The notes below the pieces were generated by a model. That model ran no database searches and had not been told where the DNA came from. It saw nothing but the letters and a program-made list of their open reading frames with translations. Position numbers and translations under genes: made by a program. A stretch of 64,000 nucleotides of DNA from JAJPKK01 sp035311445 (lineage in GTDB: Bacteria > Pseudomonadota > Alphaproteobacteria > Rhizobiales > Xanthobacteraceae), in the NCBI GenBank assembly GCA_035311445.1, contig DATGCX010000083.1:7564-71563 (forward strand). The letters run 5' to 3'. Within the stretch, counting starts at the first letter, position 1. Each line of letters starts with the position of its first letter. Positions 1 through 8,123 of the stretch are shown here, in pieces.

Positions 1-257
1 TGGCAGAGGAGATCGGCCTCGCCGGAGCATACCCGCTGGTCGCTGTGGGCGACGCCTGCGGCCTCTGGGACGGGCGAAGAGATAAAGTGCATTTCTTTGA
101 ATTACGACTAGATCGGCTGCCCGAGTTACAGGTCGACAACCGCGAGATCGTCGCCGCACGGCTGATATCGCCAAGTGAGTTGGGCGGCATGGCGCTGACC
201 GGGCCGGTCGCCGTCTATCTCGGCAGGACGCTTCCGCCAGGCTGCCATTCACAGTGA
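1..257 (+). CDS. Nudix hydrolase, C-terminal part (cut by window edge)
   Basis: The reading frame is open from the left edge (first whole codon at base 3) and ends at 257. The first residues read AEEIGL, the end of a Nudix box (REUxEExGU), followed by beta-strand-like segments VHFFELRL and REIVAARLISPSEL, as in the second half of the Nudix fold, where a late acidic residue and LTGPVAVYL close the domain. Nudix enzymes hydrolyse nucleoside diphosphates linked to another moiety; the substrate cannot be told from this fragment. The start lies outside the window, so an internal GTG at 45 should not be taken as the start. Confidence 0.75.
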   Translation, partial: AEEIGLAGAYPLVAVGDACGLWDGRRDKVHFFELRLDRLPELQVDNREIVAARLISPSELGGMALTGPVAVYLGRTLPPGCHSQ

Positions 258-1265
258 CCGCGCAACGCTGCCGCAATGTTCCCGATCCTTGAAGGCTGAA
301 AGCTTCCGACCGACGCGAGCGGATGGCGATCGATGGTGCGAATGTCAATGGCACGGCTTGTCCGACAGCCGGGACATTACACGTCAAGCCACGGCATGTG
401 GTCGGCGACCACAGCGCGCCATGCCCGGCCGATAACGTGGTGTTCCATCGTTCAATGACGCGCACCGCCTCGTCACGTGCCGCCTTCTCAGCCGTACGGG
501 CGCGCATGTAGAGCGCAAGGCGATCGGTCCGCGTCGGATCGTGTTCGGGGCATGACGGCAAGTAATGTATCGCCGGCCGCAGCGACGCCGGAGGTGTCAT
601 CGTGTCGTCCTGTCGTGCGCGACCGATCCTCCCGGAATGGTTGACTATACCATGAGCCGCCTTCGTTTGGGGTTACCAAATACCGGCGCCGGGAGCAGCA
701 CGACGGCGCGCCGAAATGTCGGGAACCCGACGCGGCTCTGAGGGTTGAGCAATTAAGCGCGGCTGCGAGCAGTGGAACGGGAGGAACGGGCAGCCGCACC
801 ACCTCGGCTGCCATATAGCGCAATGCACAAGAAAAAGGTGGCAGCCGGGGTCCATTGCTGTCGTTGCATTGCTGGGGTCTTTGCGGCGGCGCGTAGCATT
901 ACTGGTTCCGCAAATTGACCCATCGGAATGATCCGAATTATTCGCGACAAAATTGCAAGTCGGACTGCCCCGAGTTCTGCAACGCAGGTTTCTACCGTCG
1001 CATCGTGCGAACGACGATCGCGCGAGAGCTCGCGAGAGCTGAAGGCGAGCTTTGCCGCACCGGATGGTCGTCCTGGGTCGAGGCGTGCAAAATATTCCGC
1101 AGCCGATGCAAGCCTAGGGTCCTGACGGTCGCGCCCAGAACCGCGCGTCGATGCCATTGTGCCGCAATCCGCTACTTGATCACCTCGTGGACACGGCTGA
1201 GACCTTGGCAACAACGTTCTGTGGATTTTGTAATTTCGCTCCGGGCGAACGAGGGATAATGGTCC
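258..1265. other. About 1 kb without a convincing gene
   Basis: Several frames are open on both strands here, but their translations are rich in Arg, Ser and Ala without domain-like patterning, none has a clear ribosome binding site, and they overlap each other in opposite directions. I see no RNA gene. The final 60 bases contain the leader of the C13 peptidase gene (purine stretch GAGGGATAATGG just before its ATG). Confidence 0.5.
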
Positions 1266-2018
1266 ATGATTAAGCTCATCAAAACCATGCCCGCGAGGGT
1301 TCTTGCTTCGATAGTGTTCTTTGCTTCGGTGTCGATTTCGGCAGGAGCGCAGCCGAACGTCACGGTCCTAGCCTTTGGATTGTTCGGAGCACAGAGCGTA
1401 TTCGAGAGCGAAGCGAGGGGCGCCGCCGGCATCGTCGCGCAACGCCTGGAAGCGAACACGGTCGTCGTACGCGCCAATACAAAAACCCGCAGAGATGTAA
1501 CCATCGCATCGATCGGGGACGCATTGCAGTCTGCTGCCGAACGAATGGACCGCGAAAACGATGTCATATTCCTGATACTGACCTCACATGGTTCACAGGC
1601 AGGAGTTACGGTGCAGGCTGGCAGGCGGGTAGAAATTCTCTCGCCAGTCGCTCTGGCGGGTCTGCTGAACCGCGCTGGCGTGCGGCACCGCGTCGTGGTT
1701 ATTTCGGCTTGCTATTCAGGCGTTTTCCTTGGTCCACTTGCCAGCGATGACACGCTGGTGATCACCGCAGCCGATTCTAATCACTCATCGTTCGGCTGCC
1801 GCGACAAGGTTAAATGGACCTATTTCGGCGACGCCTTCTTCAACAAAGCGCTCCGTCAAGCCACTGATCTAGAGAGCGCGTTTGTCACGGCGCGCGGGCT
1901 GGTCAGCCGTCGCGAAATGCGTTACGGCTTGGTTTCTTCTAATCCGCAGATGGCCGGAGGCAAGAACATTGACATCTTGCTCGGGGCGACGCACAGCGCG
2001 AAAGCCACCGGTCGCTGA
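1266..2018 (+). CDS. Exported C13-family (legumain/caspase-like) cysteine peptidase
   Basis: The 250-residue product begins with a Sec signal peptide (about residues 1-29, hydrophobic ASIVFFASVSIS, then AGAQ). The mature part has the caspase-haemoglobinase fold signature of peptidase family C13: a hydrophobic strand ending in LTSHGS (His108) and a second strand ending in ISACYSG (Cys149), the expected catalytic His/Cys pair. AADSNHSSFGC after the Cys matches the asparaginyl-endopeptidase-like region of bacterial members. The size fits a bare catalytic domain without a prodomain. It acts outside the cytoplasm; its substrate is unknown. It stands alone on the plus strand, 135 bp before an SDR gene. 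Distant bacterial C13 proteins are mostly uncharacterised, so the peptidase activity is inferred from the catalytic pair. Confidence 0.82.
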   Translation: MIKLIKTMPARVLASIVFFASVSISAGAQPNVTVLAFGLFGAQSVFESEARGAAGIVAQRLEANTVVVRANTKTRRDVTIASIGDALQSAAERMDRENDVIFLILTSHGSQAGVTVQAGRRVEILSPVALAGLLNRAGVRHRVVVISACYSGVFLGPLASDDTLVITAADSNHSSFGCRDKVKWTYFGDAFFNKALRQATDLESAFVTARGLVSRREMRYGLVSSNPQMAGGKNIDILLGATHSAKATGR

Positions 2019-2153
2019 CTTTGAAGCATGCTGCCTGCCGCTAACTTTTAAATCCATTGCTCCGGCGTTTGTCGGTCCGAGTGAGGTTAGGAAAAACGCT
2101 CCCATCATCTCAGTGCTGTCTGTATCGGCTGGAGCACACCTTAGGAAAGTCCC

Positions 2154-2924
2154 GTGCCAAAGACACTCGACTATTTCGTTGGAAAGACGGTTATCATCAC
2201 CGGCGCCGCCAGTGGCATCGGCCGCGCAACCGCGCTCATCTTCGCGCGCGAGCATGCTAACGTCGTGTGCGCCGACATCCACGAGGTCGGTGCGCGCGAG
2301 ACGGCCGCGCAGGTGAACGTCAAGGGCAGCCAGGCGCTCGCACTGAAAGTGGACGTGACCGTGCGCAAACAGCTTAACGACATGGCCGAGCGGGCGATTG
2401 ACGCGTTTGGCAGCGTGCAATTCTTGTTCAATTCGGCCGGTGCTGCGATCCGTCGTGCAAAATTTTTGGAGATCGACGACGCACTGTTGGAAAAAACCTT
2501 CGAGCTTAACGTCAAGGGTACGTTATACGGCATGCAAGCCATCTTGCCGCACATGCTCAAGAATGGCCACGGTGTCATTGTCAACATGGCAAGCATGGCA
2601 CACCGGCGCGGCGGCCCAGGCTCATCGATCCACTACGCAGCGGCCAAGGGTGCAGTGGTGAGCATGACCATGGGCGTCGCGCGCGAATACGCGACACAAG
2701 GCATCCGTGCACTGTCGATTTCGCCCGGGCCCGTGAAGACGCCATTCCAGGCGGCGGCGGAGAGCTCACCCGAACTGATTGAGCGCTTTCTCGACGACAT
2801 ACCGATGAAGCGCTTCGGCGAGCCCGAAGAGATCGGCGAGCTCGTGCTGTTTATGTGCTCTGACGCCTGCCCGTTCATGACCGCTGACACGGTTTATGTG
2901 AACGGCGGAGGTGGGTGGAGATAA
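2154..2924 (+). CDS. Short-chain dehydrogenase/reductase (SDR)
   Basis: A classical SDR of 256 residues. The Rossmann glycine motif TGAASGIG is at 16-23, the NAG-type motif appears as NSAG at 93-96, and the catalytic set is Asn119, Ser147, Tyr161 and Lys165 (YAAAK). PGPVKTPF follows as the usual nucleotide-binding loop, and the end VNGGGGW is close to the common VDGG ending. Asp41 after the second beta strand suggests NAD rather than NADP. The start is GTG, with AGGAAAG about 5 bases before it. The substrate cannot be assigned. The gene is followed by 177 bp of non-coding DNA and then a convergent hydrolase gene. Confidence 0.88.
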   Translation: MPKTLDYFVGKTVIITGAASGIGRATALIFAREHANVVCADIHEVGARETAAQVNVKGSQALALKVDVTVRKQLNDMAERAIDAFGSVQFLFNSAGAAIRRAKFLEIDDALLEKTFELNVKGTLYGMQAILPHMLKNGHGVIVNMASMAHRRGGPGSSIHYAAAKGAVVSMTMGVAREYATQGIRALSISPGPVKTPFQAAAESSPELIERFLDDIPMKRFGEPEEIGELVLFMCSDACPFMTADTVYVNGGGGWR

Positions 2925-3101
2925 GCAGGTAACTATGGGTCACGGGCTTGTCTTCCCGAATGCGTTAGCGCCACGGCCGCTGTACCCCGGATAGCTGCCC
3001 GACTTGCTGCACCGCCCAAGTCAGCAGCATCGGGCCACAACCGGGCAATCCAGCTACGCTTGCCCCCGCCCGCAACAGCGTGAATGCGCGTGCTCCGCCG
3101 T

Positions 3102-4166
3102 TCACGTCGTGAAGAATTTGATAAAATGATCGACGACCTGATCAGGCGCTTCCTCTTGCAGGTAGTGGCCGGTCGGGAGTGGTTGCGCATCGACGAGATT
3201 GCTCGCGAACTTCCGCCACACCGTCGGATATTCCTGGGTCGGCGGTGCTCCCCGCGTTCCCCACAATATCAAAAGCGGCATCCCGATTTGCCGGTCCTTG
3301 TCGGCCGAATCCATCTCGAAATCGATCGTGGCGAAGGCCCGGTAGTCGTGGCACGCACCAGTGATTGTTTTCTTGGTGAAGCAGCGAATGTATTCCTCGT
3401 ACACGAGCTTGGGAGGGTTCCTAGCGTTGCCGCGGCCTTTCAGAAACCATTCAGCCGGAACGGCGCTGATCATCGTTTCGGGAAATGGCTCCGGTTGCGC
3501 CATGAACATCCAGTGCCAGGCGCCGATGGCCCGATTTTTGTTTACGGTCGTCCACGCGTAATAATTTGGCAGCATGTCCAAGAGACAGAGCTTCATGACC
3601 CGGTCTGGGTGATCGAGGCACAGGCGATGGCTCAGGCGCGCACCGCGATCGTGGCCAGCAAGAAAGAAACGCTGGTGGCCGAGGCTCTCCATCACCTCGA
3701 TCATATCCTCCGCCATGACCCGAAAGCTGTAATTGATGAGATTGGGGCCCGGCTCGGGCAGCGAGCTGTCGCCGTAGCCGCGCAGATCGGCGAGCACCAC
3801 GTGGTAGCGTTCCGCAAGCCGCGCCGCGACCGCGTACCACAAGACGTGATTGTTCGGATAGCCGTGAAGGAGGAGCAAGGGTGGGCCGGAACCGCCATGG
3901 CGGACGCGGATGATGGCGCCCTTCGTGCGCATGTCGAGATGCTTGAATCCGGGAAATAGCGCCGCGACTTCGGCGGTGCCCCAACGCGTCGGATCGCGGG
4001 CATAATCGGCAGGCGTAGCTTCAGCTACGAAGGCGGTCTGTTCCGCTAGTGCCGGCGTGGCGACGCTCGCCGCCGCGCCCGCTGCCAACACCTGAACCAG
4101 ACTGCGGCGGCTCAATCGTGCTTCCAAGCCTGCTTCAATGTGTTCGGATTGAAGATGCGTCATCAT
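3102..4166 (-). CDS. Tat-exported alpha/beta hydrolase, haloacetate (fluoroacetate) dehalogenase type
   Basis: An alpha/beta hydrolase of 354 residues. With the start at 4166 (GGGAGG 7 bases upstream), residues 18-43 form a twin-arginine signal (LSRRSLVQ, then an Ala-rich segment ending TPALA). The catalytic domain closely follows fluoroacetate dehalogenases: HGYPNNHVLW (oxyanion region), ADLRGYGDSS, nucleophile Asp173 in GHDRGAR with Arg174 and Arg177 (carboxylate binding), His218-Trp219 and Tyr275 (halide pocket), and catalytic His334 in GHYLQEEAP. Known enzymes of this type convert haloacetates to glycolate and are cytoplasmic, so export would be unusual. It lies downstream of, and in the same direction as, a Tat-exported DUF1552 gene. 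An epoxide hydrolase is less likely because the HW/Y halide pocket is present. Confidence 0.8.
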   Translation of the reverse strand: MMTHLQSEHIEAGLEARLSRRSLVQVLAAGAAASVATPALAEQTAFVAEATPADYARDPTRWGTAEVAALFPGFKHLDMRTKGAIIRVRHGGSGPPLLLLHGYPNNHVLWYAVAARLAERYHVVLADLRGYGDSSLPEPGPNLINYSFRVMAEDMIEVMESLGHQRFFLAGHDRGARLSHRLCLDHPDRVMKLCLLDMLPNYYAWTTVNKNRAIGAWHWMFMAQPEPFPETMISAVPAEWFLKGRGNARNPPKLVYEEYIRCFTKKTITGACHDYRAFATIDFEMDSADKDRQIGMPLLILWGTRGAPPTQEYPTVWRKFASNLVDAQPLPTGHYLQEEAPDQVVDHFIKFFTT

Positions 4167-4193
4167 TTTCAGCCTCCCTTCCCACTCAACAAG

Positions 4194-4218
4194 CATGGCC
4201 GGGACGAGCCCGGCCATG
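4194..4218. repeat. Perfect hairpin (10-bp arms) between two same-strand genes
   Basis: CATGGCCGGG, a 5-base loop and CCCGGCCATG. It lies between the DUF1552 gene and the dehalogenase gene, so it could weaken read-through or protect one message part. It also extends the dehalogenase reading frame upstream with a spurious MAGLVPAM peptide. Similar GGCCGGG palindromes are widespread in Bradyrhizobium-like genomes. Confidence 0.7.
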
Positions 4219-4252
4219 CAGGAGAGGCGGTCGAACGTGACCGGAATCTGCT

Positions 4253-5647
4253 CTAGAGCGTCTTGCGCTGCGCCGGAGTCACATCCGCCGACCTTGGGGC
4301 GGACGCCACCAATTCGAGCTTCCCGGTGCTGTCGCCCAGCTTGGTCACGTTGGGCACGCCTGCCTTGTCCAGCATCGTGAGGAGCAAATTGGACATCGGC
4401 GTGCGGTTGGGATAGCGGATATGTTGTCCCCCCTTGATGCCGTTAACGCCGCCGGCGACCAGCATGAGCGGCAGATCTGTGTAGAGGTGCAGGTTGGCGT
4501 CGCTGAGCGCTGCCCCGTACAGGATCATTGAGTGATCGAGCAGCGAGCCGTCGCCGTCCGGCGTGGAGCGCAGCTTGTCCAGATAGTAGGACAGCATCTT
4601 CGTGTGGAAGGTGTTGATCTGGATGACCTTCGCGATCTTGTCCTGTTCGCCGTGGTGATGCGTCACGGAATGGTGGGAGTCGCCAAATCCGAGTTCGGGG
4701 TAGGCGCGCGGGCTTGTCTCGTGACCGATCTGGAACGCGCAGACGCGCGTCATGTCGGTCTGCCAGGCGAGAACCATGAGATCCGTCATCAATTTATAGT
4801 ACTCGGACCAGGACGACGGGGTACCCTTGGGGCCAGCCATCTCTGGCAGAACGTGGTCCTTGCTCTGCGCCTCCGCGCGCTGGATGCGCCGCTCAACGTC
4901 ACGCACCGCGTCCAGGTACTGGTCGATCTTGCCGCGGTCCGGTGCGCCGAGCTTTATGCGCAGCCGCTTGGCGTCCTCGTTGATGGCATCAAGGATGCTG
5001 CGATCCTCCTGCCTCACGATCGCACGTGCCTTCGGATCGGTCGTGGAGCCGAACAGACGCTCGAACAGCGCACGGGGGCGGCTCTCCATCGGCATCGGCG
5101 TGGTGTCGTCGCGCCACGAGATCGTATTGTAATAAGCGCAGCTATAGGCGTTCTCGCAGGAGCCCACCACATCCGCCGACTCCAAGCTGACCTCGAGCGA
5201 GGCGAGCTGAGTCTCTTTGCCGAACTCCTTCGCTGCGATCTGATCGACGGAGACGCCGGCACGCAAGTCGGCGCCGGCGGTCATCTTAGCGTGCGTTCCC
5301 GTCAGCCAGGCGGTGCAAGCCCGCGGATGATCGCCGCCTAATTCATATCCGAGGCCCGCGGCTTGCTGGTTATCGAGCCCCGAGAATACCAGCATGCGGT
5401 CCTTGAAATCCGCGAGCGGTTGGAGAATGCGCGGCAACTCCGTGAGCGGCCCGCCCCCGCCCGCGGGTGCAAACTCGTTCTTCAAGTTCATGATCCCGTT
5501 CGGGACTTGGACGAACCCCATGCGGATCGGCCGCGCCGTGTCAGCGGCCAAGGCCGGTGTCATCGCGTCCAGCATTGGCAGCGCAAGGGCTGCGCCGGTG
5601 CCGCGCAGGAACGTACGCCGGTCTACGAATTTCCCCGTAATAACCAT
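4253..5647 (-). CDS. DUF1552 domain protein with Tat signal
   Basis: 464 residues. The N-terminus has a twin-arginine signal (DRRTFLRGTGAALALPML, Arg10-Arg11), then the DUF1552 pattern: VPNGIM near residue 50, FSGLDNQQA near 90, GGDHPRACTAWLTG near 110, LEVSLES near 150, CAYYNTISW near 175, and late segments HHSVTHHHGE and LDHSMILYGAALSDANLH, which resemble metal-binding sulfatase/phosphatase-like folds. No function is established for the family. In many bacteria the gene stands beside a DUF1592-type cytochrome c gene; no such partner is visible here. The start ATG at 5647 is preceded by GGGAGGAGCATA. The product is probably periplasmic. The dehalogenase gene follows 86 bp downstream on the same strand and may be co-transcribed. 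Confidence 0.82.
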   Translation of the reverse strand: MVITGKFVDRRTFLRGTGAALALPMLDAMTPALAADTARPIRMGFVQVPNGIMNLKNEFAPAGGGGPLTELPRILQPLADFKDRMLVFSGLDNQQAAGLGYELGGDHPRACTAWLTGTHAKMTAGADLRAGVSVDQIAAKEFGKETQLASLEVSLESADVVGSCENAYSCAYYNTISWRDDTTPMPMESRPRALFERLFGSTTDPKARAIVRQEDRSILDAINEDAKRLRIKLGAPDRGKIDQYLDAVRDVERRIQRAEAQSKDHVLPEMAGPKGTPSSWSEYYKLMTDLMVLAWQTDMTRVCAFQIGHETSPRAYPELGFGDSHHSVTHHHGEQDKIAKVIQINTFHTKMLSYYLDKLRSTPDGDGSLLDHSMILYGAALSDANLHLYTDLPLMLVAGGVNGIKGGQHIRYPNRTPMSNLLLTMLDKAGVPNVTKLGDSTGKLELVASAPRSADVTPAQRKTL

Positions 5648-6049
5648 TGCTTATGCTCCTCCCATTTGAATCAGTGGATCGCCTTGGTTTTGACGGTCGA
5701 GAACGCTGGATAACCGACGACGCCCGCCCGAGCGCGCGTCGCGTACCACCTCGCGAATAACGGAGGATCGCAGCACCAACCCAATTGCACGCCGCGCTGC
5801 TCCGGTTCGAAACATCGCTCTCTCGCGCGTGTGGTGGCGTTGAACGCATTAATTGGAAATAAAAAACTACACTCTTTTTTCCGTGCTGCCAATGACTTTC
5901 AACTTTCCTTCTACCGCGAAAGCGCTCGGTCTTGACGTGCTAGCGCGTTCCTACTGGGTGCCGACGAGGTAATCCCATAAGCCGCGCCGAATCTCGCCGG
6001 TAAATGGGTCGGGCACGACAGGAAGGCCGGCTGGACAAGCATGCCTGCT
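5648..6049. other. Intergenic, no gene seen
   Basis: Open frames here are short, Arg- and Ser-rich and mutually overlapping. I see no partner gene for the DUF1552 protein. An A/T-rich patch near 5850-5880 (GGAAATAAAAAACTACACTC) could hold a promoter reading left into the DUF1552 gene, but no convincing -35/-10 pair was found. Confidence 0.45.
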
Positions 6050-6271
6050 TCACTTCTGATCGCGTCGCGCTGACCGCCAGGGTAGCGCTCCGCAGAAGTA
6101 TTGCGCTATCTCGCGCGCTACACTCATCGTGTCGCCATCTCCAACCGCCGGCTGCTCTCGCTCGACGACAACGGCGACTTGTTCAACCAAGTTGCCCTTG
6201 GCGCCGGCGGTCATCTGATCGGCGAGCCGTTTAATATCGGCGGCCTTCATTGAGGTGGGCGCGACCGGCAT
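6050..6271 (-). CDS. Small hypothetical protein
   Basis: 73 residues, or 66 if translation starts at the internal ATG (6250). The sequence from there, MKAADIKRLADQMTAG, is helix-like and continues with VEQVAVVVERE and MSVAREIAQYF, which read like a small folded alpha-helical protein rather than random translation. The start lies immediately after the stop of the next upstream frame on the same strand, as in a translationally coupled pair. No family is recognised. Confidence is low because both frames are short. Confidence 0.3.
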   Translation of the reverse strand: MPVAPTSMKAADIKRLADQMTAGAKGNLVEQVAVVVEREQPAVGDGDTMSVAREIAQYFCGALPWRSARRDQK

Positions 6272-6272
6272 G

Positions 6273-6578
6273 TTAGACGCCCCCGATCATGCCAAGCAGG
6301 CGCAGCAGGCGATCGATCACCGCCGCGGACGACAAGATCTTCGTACTGAGGTTGGCGAATTGGTCGATTAGGGCGACCGCGGTAACGAGATCGCGGTGTC
6401 GTTCGGGCTGGTGCCGGAGGAGCACGGTTTGAGCATGGGTCCGCAGTCGATCTGCGAGCCCGCGCATTTCATCCGGCTTCAATTGAGACAAAGTACTCCG
6501 TGTTGCTACTGTCTTGGGTAGCCTTGGACATGGATTACTCCCATGTTCGGGGTCAGGCTGCGCCGTGGGTCTGACCAC
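6273..6578 (-). CDS. Small hypothetical protein
   Basis: Up to 101 residues from a GTG. The last 70 residues are strongly helical and amphipathic (KPDEMRGLADRLRTHAQ, LVTAVALIDQFANLSTKILS, VIDRLLRLLGMIGG), whereas the first 30 look non-coding, so the true start is probably an internal codon. Its stop lies one base before the start of the downstream small gene. No family is recognised and no function is proposed. Confidence 0.3.
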   Translation of the reverse strand: MVRPTAQPDPEHGSNPCPRLPKTVATRSTLSQLKPDEMRGLADRLRTHAQTVLLRHQPERHRDLVTAVALIDQFANLSTKILSSAAVIDRLLRLLGMIGGV

Positions 6579-6896
6579 CCGCGGTGCGGCCGCTATTTCC
6601 CGGCTTCATTACCGGGAACGGCGAAACTCCTTTGTTGATGATCGTGCCGGAATGGCCGGTTAGGCTGCGGCTTGAACCGTGCGGGTAGGGGAGGGGGGTA
6701 CCCGCCACAATCAATAAAAAGAGACGTGATTTCAAATAGGACAGCGGACACCCCTTCCCGCCAGCACCCCTCCTCCAAGCGTCCGCGGACGTCCGAAATA
6801 ACCTGAAAAAATCGGCATAAGCGGCCTGACATCGGGATTTAGACGCGCGCGGCGGCACGATCGACGACGTGAAAGGCATTCCGCTCGATCTTGCTC
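6579..6896. other. Intergenic, no gene seen
   Basis: Contains a G-rich run (GGGTAGGGGAGGGGGGTACCC, near 6682-6702) followed by an A-rich patch (AATCAATAAAAAGAG). The G-run could form a local structure, but neither a gene nor a clear promoter is visible. Confidence 0.4.
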
Positions 6897-7043
6897 GTGA
6901 ATAGCGACCGCCTCATACGGGTAATTTTACCCGAAGTACTTGCGCTGGTCGGTGATCTTTTTGTGGACGCGCCGGCCGATGCATACGCCGCGGAGAAGCT
7001 TGGATTTCGTCTCAATACCGCAATGACGCCGCCTCGCCGGTGA
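6897..7043 (+). CDS. Possible 48-residue small protein
   Basis: A GTG-started frame whose translation looks protein-like: alternating hydrophobic VILPEVLALVGDLFVD, then APADAYAAEKLGFRLNTA. Its TGA abuts the stop codon of the convergent small gene on the other strand (the two stops form TGATCA). There is no strong ribosome binding site, and an in-frame TTG lies two codons upstream. It could be a fragment of a decayed gene. Confidence 0.2.
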   Translation: MNSDRLIRVILPEVLALVGDLFVDAPADAYAAEKLGFRLNTAMTPPRR

Positions 7044-7226
7044 TCAACTTGGACGAGACGGCGGAGGCGATTTTGCGTCGCGCGCCAATCGTAACGCTCT
7101 AAGTCTGGCGGTCTTTTCGCGCTCCGCGCGCGCACGTTGTTCATATTCTGCCGTCGCGAGTTTGCCGTCAGCCAATCGCTCCTGTTTGCGCTTAAAGAGA
7201 AGTTCGGCCTGTTCCTGAGAGGTCAT
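7044..7226 (-). CDS. Small charged hypothetical protein
   Basis: 60 residues starting MTSQEQAELLFKRKQERL, almost all helix-forming and rich in Lys, Arg and Glu, with a basic C-terminus (APPSRPS-like tail). The start at 7226 is well supported by a perfect AAGGAGG placed 4 bases upstream; longer upstream extensions of the frame lack this. Short charged proteins of this look are common in Bradyrhizobium-type genomes. It could bind RNA or DNA, but nothing in the sequence proves it. It lies downstream of the rpsU pair on the same strand, separated by 174 bp. Confidence 0.6.
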   Translation of the reverse strand: MTSQEQAELLFKRKQERLADGKLATAEYEQRARAEREKTARLRALRLARDAKSPPPSRPS

Positions 7227-7400
7227 GAAACCTCCTTGTTCTAGTAAGTGCATCGGCGTTGTCGTGAGCGCATGGGCGGGACGGGAAATCATCGCGCGCT
7301 GCTGTTCGATGTGGGGTGTACACTTCAACTGCCTATGACGAGAATTGTTCCGAAGACGAGGCACCCGCTCTGATTTCTGCCCATGCGGAGGTCTGCGGGC

Positions 7401-7631
7401 TCAGCCAGGCTTCGCGATCTTTGGTTTGACGCGCCAGAGCTGAAAGCCATGGGTGCCGACGGCCTTTTCGATCCTATCGCGGGAAAGGTTGTAAGGAGGA
7501 GCGCTCGCGGGTGCGACCACTCCAATCGCATGCCAGGGGCCAAACCGCTCCGGCAGAGAGCTGCCTGCTGCATCGCTCGCGAAAGCCCGCAAGCCGACGT
7601 TTGCATCTGATTTGAAGATGTAGATTCGCAC
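7401..7631 (-). CDS. Small conserved-looking hypothetical protein downstream of rpsU
   Basis: 76 residues from a GTG at 7631 (AGGTGA 3-8 bases upstream), beginning VRIYIFKSDANVGLRAF. The middle (LPERFGPWHAIGVV) and end (DRIEKAVGTHGFQLWRVKP) have the compact mixed pattern of a small globular alpha/beta protein. The gene starts four bases after the rpsU stop and is surely on the same transcript. I recall similar short proteins in Bradyrhizobium but know no function. A role related to ribosome or stress physiology is only a guess from position. Confidence 0.6.
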   Translation of the reverse strand: MRIYIFKSDANVGLRAFASDAAGSSLPERFGPWHAIGVVAPASAPPYNLSRDRIEKAVGTHGFQLWRVKPKIAKPG

Positions 7632-7635
7632 GCGG

Positions 7636-7929
7636 TCACCTCGCACTCCGATCTGTCGGGCCAATCACGCGCGCCTGAATCGCCGCGGCTTTGCCAGTCT
7701 GTGCTTGACGTTTTTTAGGAGCGGCGATCAGTCCGTCCCGGACCGCCTGCTTGCGGGCAAGCTTGCGGGCACGGCGTGCCGCCTCGGCCTTTTCTCGCGT
7801 CGCCTTCTCAGACGGCTTCTCATAAAAGCGCCGGCGCTTCATTTCGCGGAATACGCCCTCGCGTTGCATTTTCTTCTTCAGGACGCGCAGAGCCTGATCG
7901 ACGTTGTTGTCACGGACGAGGACCTGCAT
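7636..7929 (-). CDS. rpsU: 30S ribosomal protein S21
   Basis: 97 residues from the ATG at 7929 (GGAG 8 bases upstream). The sequence MQVLVRDNNVDQALRVLKKK followed by MQREGVFREMKRRRFYEKPSE is the S21 signature; the C-terminus is an extended basic tail, as usual in alphaproteobacteria (a core of about 70 residues plus extra). S21 joins the 30S subunit late and helps base pairing of mRNA with 16S rRNA. Longer upstream versions of the frame are not supported. The next gene follows after four bases. A cold-shock gene lies divergently about 400 bp away, an arrangement that would suit co-response to cold or growth rate. Confidence 0.93.
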   Translation of the reverse strand: MQVLVRDNNVDQALRVLKKKMQREGVFREMKRRRFYEKPSEKATREKAEAARRARKLARKQAVRDGLIAAPKKRQAQTGKAAAIQARVIGPTDRSAR

Positions 7930-8123
7930 AAGTTCTGCTCCGGCGGCGTTCAAAGCGCATTGGTCACGGTTTCGACCGGCAAGCAGCCGGGGCGTAAGCG
8001 CCCGATGCGATGCCGTCAACTTCGGCGCTCTGAGAGGCACAGTGCATGACGCTCACTGATTGGCGAACGATCGCCATCGCCGACGGTGATTAGCCGTTCC
8101 CCCCCTGCAAGGTTAAGATGGGG

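Noticed and set aside
753..1259. Opposing frames of more than 100 codons on both strands
   Set aside because: They overlap each other, lack ribosome binding sites and have an Arg/Ser/Ala-rich composition typical of high-GC non-coding translation.
5800..5840. GGTTCGAA resembling a tRNA T-arm
   Set aside because: No acceptor stem, anticodon arm or CCA-side pairing can be built around it.
5541..5892. Minus-strand frames upstream of the DUF1552 gene that might be a cytochrome partner
   Set aside because: No CxxCH haem motif and no domain character; they are composition artefacts.
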